Positions 10,800 to 16,095 of a stretch of 16,095 nt of DNA are shown piece by piece. The translations under genes and the position numbers were made by a program. How positions within the stretch are numbered: position 1 is the stretch's first letter; each line of letters begins with the position of its first letter. The DNA is from Intrasporangium_A sp039812505 (GTDB lineage: Bacteria; Actinomycetota; Actinomycetes; Actinomycetales; Dermatophilaceae), in assembly GCF_039812505.1 (NCBI RefSeq), contig NZ_JBDIAQ010000076.1, forward strand, positions 1 to 16,095. The letters are read 5' to 3'. A model generated the notes under the pieces. That model ran no database searches and was not told the DNA's origin. It saw only the letters and a list, made by a program, of their open reading frames with translations.

Positions 10800-11960
10800 A
10801 TGCCGGATGCCGCCGGGCCACCGCCGCCCCACGACCCAAGCGGGCGCGCCGACCCACCGGGCCCCGCCGTGACGACCGGCCCGGAAGGCGCGGCGCACCA
10901 GGGCGGGCGCGCCAGACCACCCTTCTCCCGTTGGGGGGCAGTCGCCGCGCTGGTCGCGGCCGGCTTCGTCGGCGGCGCGGTGGGCGCCCTCAGCGTCTCG
11001 GGCCTGTCCTCGGCCGACGACCGGGTCTGCCGCGGCACCGCGGTGGCCGAGCGCACCCTGCCGTCCGTCGTGACCGTCCTGACGTCGGGGCGGACCGGCG
11101 CCGGCAACGGCACCGGTCAGCTGGTCCGGGCGGGCGGGTACATCCTCACCAACGACCACGTCATCTCCTCGGTGGCCCGCAGTGGCGCCCTGGCCGTCCA
11201 GTACTCCGACGGCACCCACAGCGAGGCGACGATCGTCGGCCGGGACCCGTCCACGGACCTGGCCGTGCTCAAGGCGGGCGACGAGAGCAAGGGCCGGCCG
11301 CTGATCCGGATCGGCTCCTCGAGCTCGCTGCGGATCGGCCAGCCGGTCGTCGCGCTCGGCGCGCCGCTCGGGCTCTCCAGCACCGTCACGACCGGGATCG
11401 TCAGCGCCCTGGGGCGCCTCTTGTCGGTCCCGTCCGAGACCGGACCGGCCGCGCACCTCGTCGACGCGATCCAGACCGACGCCGCGATCAACCCCGGCAA
11501 CAGCGGCGGACCGCTCGTCGACTGCAGCGGGGCGCTCGTCGGGATCAACACGGCCATCGCCGTCGTGCCGACCCCGGAGGGCGGCGGCGGGGGCGGCAGC
11601 GTCGGGGTGGGCTTCGCCATCCCGGTCGACCTCGCGCAGCCGATCGCCGAGCAGCTCATCACCTCGGGACGGGCCAGGCACCCGTACCTCGGCCTCAGCG
11701 CCCAGCCGCTCCCCGTCGAGAGCGGCAGCGACGTGCCGCCGGGCCTGTTCGTCACCGCGGTCGACCCCGGCGGCCCGGCGGACCAGGCCGGCGTCAGGGC
11801 CGGAGACGTCATCGTCGCGGTCGGTGGACAGCCGGCCCAGTCCGTGGAGCAGCTGGTCGTCAAGACCCTGACCCTCCGGCCCGGCGACCCGGTGGCAGTC
11901 ACGCTCTGGCGCGAGGGCAAGCGCACCGAGACGAAGATCGTGCTCGGCGAGCCCCGCTGA
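10800..11960 (+). CDS. membrane-anchored HtrA-type serine protease with PDZ domain
   Basis: A 386-residue trypsin-fold protease of the DegP/HtrA family. Order of parts: Pro-rich cytoplasmic head (1-42), one transmembrane helix (about 45-66), protease domain (about 80-265), PDZ domain (about 293-383, starting PYLGLSAQPL and containing 'GPADQAGVRAGDVIVAVGGQPAQS'). The catalytic triad is His120 (TNDHVI), Asp153 (STDLAVL) and Ser235 (NPGNSGGPL). All three residues are present, so it should be active outside the membrane on misfolded or specific envelope proteins. A poly-Gly loop (GGGGGGS) lies at about 261-267. The ATG at 10800 follows AAAGGA with nine bases between. It is the last gene of the DUF6325-SHOCT-protease group and is followed directly by a strong hairpin. 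Confidence 0.93.
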   Translation: MPDAAGPPPPHDPSGRADPPGPAVTTGPEGAAHQGGRARPPFSRWGAVAALVAAGFVGGAVGALSVSGLSSADDRVCRGTAVAERTLPSVVTVLTSGRTGAGNGTGQLVRAGGYILTNDHVISSVARSGALAVQYSDGTHSEATIVGRDPSTDLAVLKAGDESKGRPLIRIGSSSSLRIGQPVVALGAPLGLSSTVTTGIVSALGRLLSVPSETGPAAHLVDAIQTDAAINPGNSGGPLVDCSGALVGINTAIAVVPTPEGGGGGGSVGVGFAIPVDLAQPIAEQLITSGRARHPYLGLSAQPLPVESGSDVPPGLFVTAVDPGGPADQAGVRAGDVIVAVGGQPAQSVEQLVVKTLTLRPGDPVAVTLWREGKRTETKIVLGEPR

Positions 11961-11974
11961 GCCGGCGGTCGCCC

Positions 11975-12021
11975 GACGAGGCGATCCCCTCGGCGCTGCG
12001 CGCCGAGGGGATCGCCTCGTC
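11975..12021. terminator. perfect 21-bp hairpin between convergent htrA-like and hdeD-like genes
   Basis: Arms 11975-11995 and 12001-12021 are perfectly complementary over 21 bp with a 5-base loop (CTGCG). It begins 14 bp after the protease stop codon and ends 16 bp before the stop of the converging membrane protein gene, so it can end both transcripts. No T-tract is present on either side. Confidence 0.85.
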
Positions 12022-12037
12022 CCTCACCGGGGACCGG

Positions 12038-12589
12038 TCACTTGGCGCCCTTCGGGGCCCGCAACCGGCCGACCGTGAGCAGCAGCATGCCCTCGACGAG
12101 CGTCTGGATGCCGAGCAGGGTGCCCAGCAGGCTGACCGTGGCGGCAGTGAAGTTGAACAGCACCCACACGCCGAGCACCACGGAGACCGCGCCGGACAGC
12201 AGCATGAGCCACCGCCCGTTGCTGGTCTGCACGGCCGTGACCAGGCGGGTGAGGCCGCTGGCGAAGAAGAGCGAGCCGGCCAGCAGCGTCAGGGTGGCGG
12301 CGCCGAGGATGGGGTTGCGGACGAGGAACAGCCCGATCACGATCAGGATCGCGCCACCCAGGGCAGCCATGAAGAAGCCGCCCGAACGGATCCGGAAGAG
12401 GGCCCCGATGATCTCGAGCACACCGGCGATCAGCGCCGTCCAGCCGATGAACAGCACGGTGAACGCGGTGGCGAACACGACGTTGCTGAGCAGGACGAGC
12501 CCGGCCAGGATCACGAGGAGCCCGAGTATCAGGTCCCACGCAGTGCGCCGGTAGGTGACATCGGGTGTCGGGCTGGTCTTCTCGGTCAT
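12038..12589 (-). CDS. HdeD family (DUF308) membrane protein
   Basis: A 183-residue integral membrane protein with six hydrophobic helices in three pairs, beginning after a short polar head (MTEKTSPTPDVTYRRTAW). The internal repeats (LILGLLVILAGLVLL, ALGGAILIVIGLFLV, MLLSGAVSVVLGVWVLF) are typical of the DUF308 repeats of HdeD. The E. coli protein is tied to acid resistance at high cell density; the molecular activity is not established, and the actinobacterial members are mostly untested. The ATG at 12589 follows AGGGGAG. It diverges from the dioxygenase gene and shares its terminator hairpin with the protease gene. Confidence 0.88.
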   Translation of the reverse strand: MTEKTSPTPDVTYRRTAWDLILGLLVILAGLVLLSNVVFATAFTVLFIGWTALIAGVLEIIGALFRIRSGGFFMAALGGAILIVIGLFLVRNPILGAATLTLLAGSLFFASGLTRLVTAVQTSNGRWLMLLSGAVSVVLGVWVLFNFTAATVSLLGTLLGIQTLVEGMLLLTVGRLRAPKGAK

Positions 12590-12625
12590 TGGCCGCTCCC
12601 CTTCGCTGACGTGGCCGCACCGTAC

Positions 12626-12654
12626 CGTCGAGCCGCGGCCCGTCCGGCTCGACG
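12626..12654. promoter_or_regulatory. 10-bp perfect inverted repeat between hdeD-like and dioxygenase genes
   Basis: The arms CGTCGAGCCG (12626-12635) and CGGCTCGACG (12645-12654) are perfectly complementary with a 9-bp spacer. The site lies 37 bp upstream of the minus-strand ATG, where an operator or a leader hairpin would sit. Confidence 0.45.
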
Positions 12655-12669
12655 CGCCGCACCCACGAG

Positions 12670-12685
12670 GTCACGGATCGGTGAC
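12670..12685. promoter_or_regulatory. near-perfect 16-bp palindrome in the same divergent region
   Basis: GTCACGGATCGGTGAC pairs end to end with a single mismatch (positions 6 and 11). It sits mid-way between the two divergent starts, 67 bp before the dioxygenase ATG, a position suited to control of either gene. Confidence 0.4.
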
Positions 12686-12719
12686 ATCCCCGGCGCGGAA
12701 TGACTCGGGGCGCGGCGGG

Positions 12720-12739
12720 GTTGTCCCGGTGTCGACAAC
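12720..12739. promoter_or_regulatory. inverted repeat abutting the dioxygenase ribosome binding site
   Basis: GTTGTC (12720-12725) and GACAAC (12734-12739) are perfect arms with an 8-bp spacer, ending two bases before the GGAGGTGG ribosome binding site. It could be an operator or a small leader hairpin. Confidence 0.35.
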
Positions 12740-12751
12740 TGGAGGTGGGGC

Positions 12752-13549
12752 ATGCCACAGCGCGCTCCCGTCATCTACCTCAGCCACGGCGCACCGCCGC
12801 TCGCGGACGACCGGCGCTGGACCGCCGAGCTGGCCGGGTGGGCCGGCGAGCTCGCCAGGCCGAGGAACGTCCTGATCGTCTCGGCGCACTGGGAGGATGC
12901 CCCGGTCACGCTCGGCTCGACCACCGGCGCCCCGCTGGTGTACGACTTCTGGGGCTTCCCGCGCCGGTACTACGAGGTCACCTATGACGCCCCGCCCGCC
13001 CCGGACCTCGCCGCCGACGTGACCAAGCTGCTGACCGCGCCGGGCCACGCGGCGAGCACGCCGGTCCACCGGGACGAGTCACGCGGGCTCGACCACGGCG
13101 CCTACGTCCCGCTCAAGGAGATGTTCCCCGCGGCCGACGTGCCGGTGCTGCAGCTGTCGATGCCCACCCTCGACCCACGCGGCCTGTTCGAGATCGGCCG
13201 CCGGCTCGCGCCGCTGCGCGACGCGGGCACGCTCATCGTCGGCTCGGGGTTCACGACCCACAACCTGCGCTGGTTCCGGCCGGCCGACGATGCCGACGCC
13301 GCCCCGCCGCAGGCCAGTGCCGAGTTCGACCAGTGGGCGCGCGAGTCCATGGCCGCGCACGACGTGGACGCCCTGCTCGACTTCCTCGCCCGGGCTCCGG
13401 CAGCCCGCGAGGCGCATCCGCGCACGGAGCACTTCGCACCGCTGTTCGTCTCGCTCGGCGCCGCGTACCAGTCGGGCGGGCTCGAGAACCGGAGCGTCGT
13501 CGAGGGCTTCTGGTTCGGCCTGTCGAAACGATCCTGGCAGTTCGGCTGA
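12752..13549 (+). CDS. DODA-type extradiol aromatic ring-opening dioxygenase (LigB family)
   Basis: A 265-residue member of the class III extradiol dioxygenases, of the YgiD/plant DODA branch. Conserved histidines fall in the expected order: His12 (LSHGAP), His46 (SAHWE), His115 (GLDHGAYVPL), His170 (GSGFTTHNL) and His227 (EHFAPL). His12, His46 and His227 are the likely metal ligands (Zn or Fe), with His170 and His115 in acid-base roles. The family opens catechol-type rings such as L-DOPA; the substrate here cannot be read from sequence and there are no ring-degradation genes beside it. The ATG at 12752 follows a strong GGAGGTGGGG. It is probably monocistronic: dyads follow it, and the TelA gene starts 261 bp later. 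Confidence 0.9.
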   Translation: MPQRAPVIYLSHGAPPLADDRRWTAELAGWAGELARPRNVLIVSAHWEDAPVTLGSTTGAPLVYDFWGFPRRYYEVTYDAPPAPDLAADVTKLLTAPGHAASTPVHRDESRGLDHGAYVPLKEMFPAADVPVLQLSMPTLDPRGLFEIGRRLAPLRDAGTLIVGSGFTTHNLRWFRPADDADAAPPQASAEFDQWARESMAAHDVDALLDFLARAPAAREAHPRTEHFAPLFVSLGAAYQSGGLENRSVVEGFWFGLSKRSWQFG

Positions 13550-13560
13550 GCCCGCCGCGG

Positions 13561-13608
13561 GAACGCGTCCTCGACCCGGCGCGTTCACCCGGTGTGGGGA
13601 CTCCCACA
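13561..13608 (+). terminator. tandem small hairpins after the dioxygenase gene
   Basis: GAACGCG (13561-13567) pairs with CGCGTTC (13580-13586), and TGTGGG (13593-13598) pairs with CCCACA (13603-13608) around GACT. The first stem starts 11 bp after the stop codon. There is no T-tract, so termination is a reasonable but unproven reading. Confidence 0.4.
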
Positions 13609-13678
13609 GCGTGGCCGCGACCCGGAACCTCCCCTGACTTCGGGCCGCGGTCCATCCACGTCGCCGGCTCTCGCTGGT

Positions 13679-13700
13679 GCCGGCCCGCCGGCGGGCCGGC
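13679..13700. repeat. perfect 22-bp palindrome upstream of telA
   Basis: The 22 bases from 13679 to 13700 (GCCGGCCCGCC and its reverse complement) read the same on both strands. Flanking GGT/ACC can extend the stem past a 2-nt bulge. A -10-like TAGAGT follows at 13707-13712. The site lies 110 bp before the telA start and could be an operator, a cruciform, or part of the dioxygenase transcript end. Confidence 0.5.
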
Positions 13701-13810
13701 GCACCGTAGAGTTGCCGTACGCCCCGTTTCGCCGCCGTATGCGGCGTCGCGGGACCGGGTTGCCGGCACCGTCGGGTGCGGGGTCGGCGGACAAGGGGAA
13801 GGACCCACCT

Positions 13811-15058
13811 ATGACCGACCAGCCGACCGCAGCCCAGGCCGCACCCACCCCGCTCGCGCCGCCGGAGGGCTTCACGCTGACGGCGCCCGCGCCGCCGCAG
13901 CCCGTGGCCGAGACCGCCGCACCGAAGATGGCGCCGGCGGTCCCCGAGTCCGCCCTCCCGGGCCTCGACGCGAAGGTCGACGGCTACCTCGACTCGCTGC
14001 TGAAGGCCGAGCCCCGGTCGCCGCAGTTCGAGGCCAAGGCCGCCGACGTGCGCACCATGGGCAACGACGAGGTCCGCTTCGCCGCCGAGTCGTCCAACCG
14101 GATGCTGCGCATGCCGGTCAAGGCCCTCAACGAGGGCTCGCTCTCGCAGGGCTCGAAGGTCGGCAAGACCCTGCTCGACCTGCGCCGCACCGTCGAGGAC
14201 CTCGACCCCAGCCAGGCCACCGGCGCCAAGAAGCTGCTCGGGATGATCCCGTTCGGCGACCGGGTCACCGACTACTTCCGCAAGTACCAGTCCTCGCAGC
14301 AGCACCTCAACGGCATCATCCACTCGCTCCAGTCCGGCCAGGACGAGCTGCAGAAGGACAACGTCGCGCTCAACCTCGAGAAGAAGGCGCTCTGGGAGTC
14401 GATGGGCCGGCTCAACCAGTACGTCTACGTCGCCGAGCGGCTCGACGCGAAGCTGTCCGCCGAGATCGCCACCCTCGATGCCACCGACCACGAGAAGGCC
14501 GAGGTGCTGCGCCAGGACGTGCTGTTCTACGTCCGGCAGAAGCACCAGGACCTGCTGACCCAGCTCGCCGTCTCGATCCAGAACTACCTCGCGATCGACA
14601 TCATCATCAAGAACAACATCGAGCTGATCAAGGGTGTCGACCGGGCCACCACGACGACGGTCTCGGCGCTGCGCACCGCGGTCATCGTCGCGCAGGCGCT
14701 GAACAACCAGCAGCTGGTCCTCGACCAGATCACCGCCCTGAACACGACGACCTCCGGCCTGATCGAGCGGACCTCCGAGATGCTCAAGAGCAACTCCGCC
14801 CGCATCCAGGAGCAGTCGGCGAGCTCGACGATCGGCATCGAGCAGCTGCAGCGGGCCTTCGCCAACATCTACGAGACGATGGACGCGATCGACACCTTCA
14901 AGGTCAAGGCCCTGGACTCGATGGCCGCCACGATCGGCACCCTCGAGACCGAGGTCGCCAAGTCGCGCGACTACCTCGAGCGGGTCGCGGCCCACGACCA
15001 GCGGCAGGCCTCCGGCGTCGGCGGCGGGGCGCTCGACCTCGGCGGCGCGCGCCGCTGA
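13811..15058 (+). CDS. telA: TelA/KlaA family toxic anion resistance protein
   Basis: A 415-residue protein of the TelA family (PF05816). After a Pro/Ala-rich head (1-45) it is almost wholly helical and probably coiled-coil. Family segments seen are 'RTMGNDEVRFAAESSNRMLRMPVKAL', 'IPFGDRVTDYFRKYQSSQQHLNGIIHSLQSGQDEL', 'DVLFYVRQKHQDLLTQLAVSIQNYLAIDIIIKNNIELIKGVDRATTTTVSALRTAV' in short overlapping parts, and a tail ending GGGALDLGGARR. There is no signal peptide or membrane helix. Family members were named from tellurite resistance on plasmid RK2 and are linked to resistance to envelope-active agents; their mechanism is unknown. The ATG at 13811 follows GGAAGGA. It is the first gene of a compact group with an XpaC-like gene, matching the telA-xpaC pairing known from Firmicutes. 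Confidence 0.93.
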   Translation: MTDQPTAAQAAPTPLAPPEGFTLTAPAPPQPVAETAAPKMAPAVPESALPGLDAKVDGYLDSLLKAEPRSPQFEAKAADVRTMGNDEVRFAAESSNRMLRMPVKALNEGSLSQGSKVGKTLLDLRRTVEDLDPSQATGAKKLLGMIPFGDRVTDYFRKYQSSQQHLNGIIHSLQSGQDELQKDNVALNLEKKALWESMGRLNQYVYVAERLDAKLSAEIATLDATDHEKAEVLRQDVLFYVRQKHQDLLTQLAVSIQNYLAIDIIIKNNIELIKGVDRATTTTVSALRTAVIVAQALNNQQLVLDQITALNTTTSGLIERTSEMLKSNSARIQEQSASSTIGIEQLQRAFANIYETMDAIDTFKVKALDSMAATIGTLETEVAKSRDYLERVAAHDQRQASGVGGGALDLGGARR

Positions 15059-15136
15059 CCCGCCGACCGCAGGGGCGGCCGACCGTACAGCCGGACGACC
15101 AAGCCGGGCTGACCTACGACGAAGGGACGAGACAGG

Positions 15137-15709
15137 GTGGGCATCCGAGCGTGGTTCGGGCGCGGCGAGCCCGAGGCGCCGGTCCCGCCGCGTCCGGGAC
15201 CGCCGACCGAGGAGCAGCTGCTCGCCGCGCTCGCGCGGGTGGAGCAGCAGGCCCGCGACGGGCAGGTCCCCGGAGTCGTGCTGTCCCGGCTGCTGCGCGT
15301 GACCCGGGCCGTGCGCGACACGGTCCCGCGGCTGGCCGACCTCGGCCTCGGCAGCGCCCAGGGCTACAGCGTCATGGCCACGGCCACCGACTACCTGCCG
15401 GTCGCGATCGGCAACTACCTGCGGCTGCCCCGCGACTGGGCCGACACGCGCCCCATCGCGGGCGGCAAGAGCTCGGTCATGCTCCTCGTCGACCAGCTCG
15501 ACCTGCTCGGCGCGACGATGGACAAGGTGTATGACGCCGTGCTGCGTTCCGACGCCGAGGCGATCATCGTGCACGGGCAGTTCCTCGAGCAGAAGTTCGG
15601 GGCGGGCTCGGGGGGCGGCTCGCTCGGTCTCGACGCCCCGGACCCGACCCCGCAGACCCTGCCCGGCCAGGCCGGCCCGGTGCCCGGCCGGCTGGCTCCA
15701 CCGGAGTAG
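15137..15709 (+). CDS. XpaC-like partner protein of TelA
   Basis: A 190-residue protein starting at GTG 15137 with AAGGGA upstream. It starts MGIRAWFGRGEPEAP, followed by helices: 'TEEQLLAALARVEQQARDGQVPGVVLSRLLRVTRAVRDTVPRLAD' read in parts, then 'ATDYLPVAIGNYLRLPRDWAD', then 'MLLVDQLDLLGATMDKVYDAVL'. A Gly/Pro-rich tail closes it from about residue 155. The 'YLP...i..YL.LP' element followed by two long helices resembles the C-terminal half of XpaC (5-bromo-4-chloroindolyl phosphate hydrolysis) proteins, which pair with TelA elsewhere. The membrane helices at the start of XpaC are absent here. The gap to telA is 78 bp, so they are probably co-transcribed. The XpaC link is inference from pattern and context; hypothetical protein is the safe name. 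Confidence 0.75.
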   Translation: MGIRAWFGRGEPEAPVPPRPGPPTEEQLLAALARVEQQARDGQVPGVVLSRLLRVTRAVRDTVPRLADLGLGSAQGYSVMATATDYLPVAIGNYLRLPRDWADTRPIAGGKSSVMLLVDQLDLLGATMDKVYDAVLRSDAEAIIVHGQFLEQKFGAGSGGGSLGLDAPDPTPQTLPGQAGPVPGRLAPPE

Positions 15710-15713
15710 CGCG

Positions 15714-15854
15714 ATGACCCAGACCCACCGGACGCCCCCTGCCCACCGGACGCCTCCGGCCCACCGGACGCCCCCGGCCCACCGGACGACCCCGGCCCAC
15801 CGGACGCCCCGGAACCACGAGGCGACCCCGGCCCCAGAGGTGACCCCGACATGA
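15714..15854 (+). CDS. 46-residue HRTPPA-repeat ORF, coupled to the next gene
   Basis: An ATG at 15714 lies four bases after the preceding stop (TAG 15707-15709) and has GGAG at 15703-15706, correctly spaced. It encodes MTQT, then five tandem HRTPPA-type hexapeptides, then RNHEATPAPEVTPT. Its TGA (15852-15854) overlaps the next ATG (15851) as ATGA, the usual sign of translational coupling. The repeats are 18 bp long at DNA level. It may be a real low-complexity small protein. It may also be a repeat-grown spacer that stays open only because the period is a multiple of three. No known family is recognised. Confidence 0.45.
   Translation: MTQTHRTPPAHRTPPAHRTPPAHRTTPAHRTPRNHEATPAPEVTPT
15724..15813 (+). 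repeat. five tandem 18-bp repeats (CCCACCGGACGCC type)
   Basis: Units start at 15724, 15742, 15760, 15778 and 15796, each opening CCCACCGGACG with scattered differences at positions 12-17. The period keeps the reading frame of the small ORF around it. Copy number is a likely strain marker. Confidence 0.9.
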
Positions 15855-16095
15855 CGTCGGCGTCCGCCCTGCAGCGCAGCCTGGCCGCGCTCGCCGAGGT
15901 GGCCGGCCGGGCCGGTCTCGACCCGACCGCGGCACGTGACGAGGGGCTGCGCGTGGCCGCCGCGCTCGCCGAGTCGGCACCCGGAGCCCCGAGCGAGTGG
16001 ATCCGGGCAGCCCGCCCGGGCCCGACCGAGCTCGCCGAGACCAACCGGGCGTTCTTCGACGCCGCCGTCGCCGGCCGCCGCTGGCGGGAGCACCC
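15851..16095 (+). CDS. unrecognised protein in the telA locus, 3' end beyond the window
   Basis: The ATG at 15851 has GAGGTG eight bases upstream and overlaps the preceding TGA. The 81 residues visible are an Ala/Leu-rich helical start (MTSASALQRSLAALAEVAG) followed by 'RDEGLRVAAALAE', 'SEWIRAARPGPTELAETNRAFFDAAVAGRRWREH'. The frame is open to the window edge. Third-position GC is very high, which supports coding. I do not recognise the family. Its place, coupled to the XpaC-like and telA genes, suggests it works with them. Confidence 0.75.
   Translation, partial: MTSASALQRSLAALAEVAGRAGLDPTAARDEGLRVAAALAESAPGAPSEWIRAARPGPTELAETNRAFFDAAVAGRRWREH

Noticed and set aside
10931..12703. 590-codon plus-strand frame across the protease gene and the HdeD-like gene
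   Set aside because: Out-of-frame shadow of the protease gene that continues through the terminator hairpin and antisense to a clear membrane protein.
12752..13549. part of an aromatic-degradation cluster
   Set aside because: No other ring-cleavage or transport gene is adjacent, so only the enzyme family can be stated.
13079..16093. 1004-codon minus-strand frame across the dioxygenase and telA genes
   Set aside because: It spans several well-supported genes and their gaps and shows no domain; its repeats are the reverse of the 18-bp units.

Overview
The window is very GC-rich, with G or C at nearly every third codon position, strong GGAGG-type ribosome binding sites and several GTG starts. 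This is typical of an actinomycete. The gene set fits too: a monomeric NADP-isocitrate dehydrogenase, a long topoisomerase I with several GRYGPYV repeats and a Lys/Arg tail, a DUF6325 plus SHOCT pair, and a mycothiol-type LmbE deacetylase. A member of the Micrococcales (Intrasporangiaceae-like) is my guess, but nothing in the window proves the family. There is no rRNA, tRNA, insertion sequence, integrase, phage gene or CRISPR array that I can see.

Layout. Positions 1-400 hold a decayed TetR-type regulator fragment (minus strand). A crotonase-fold enzyme (554-1363, minus) diverges from the monomeric isocitrate dehydrogenase icd (1559-3784, plus), with a perfect 16-bp operator-like palindrome between them. 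icd converges on an LmbE/PIG-L deacetylase (3938-4747, minus) across an unusual array of 21-bp-period repeats that change orientation in the middle. topA (4864-7638, minus), an N-terminally truncated flippase-like membrane protein (7722-8579, minus) and a divergent glutaminase (8583-9605, minus) follow in one direction; the last two overlap at their junction.

From 9902 the strand switches. DUF6325, a SHOCT-domain protein and a membrane-anchored HtrA protease form a likely three-gene operon (9902-11960) that ends at a perfect 21-bp hairpin. The hairpin is shared with the converging HdeD-like membrane protein (12038-12589, minus). A DODA-type extradiol dioxygenase (12752-13549) diverges from hdeD across a region rich in inverted repeats. 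The right end holds a TelA (toxic anion resistance) gene, an XpaC-like partner, a 46-codon hexapeptide-repeat ORF and an unrecognised gene cut by the window edge (13811-16095). These four are packed as one transcription unit.

Most genes are ordinary housekeeping or stress genes. The parts that deserve a second look are: the TelA/XpaC-like/repeat-ORF/unknown locus; the 21-bp convergent repeat array; a 9-mer (GCGGCATAC) found six times in the first 6.1 kb, in genes and gaps; the icd operator; a crotonase lacking both classical catalytic glutamates; and two decayed genes whose lesions can be located.
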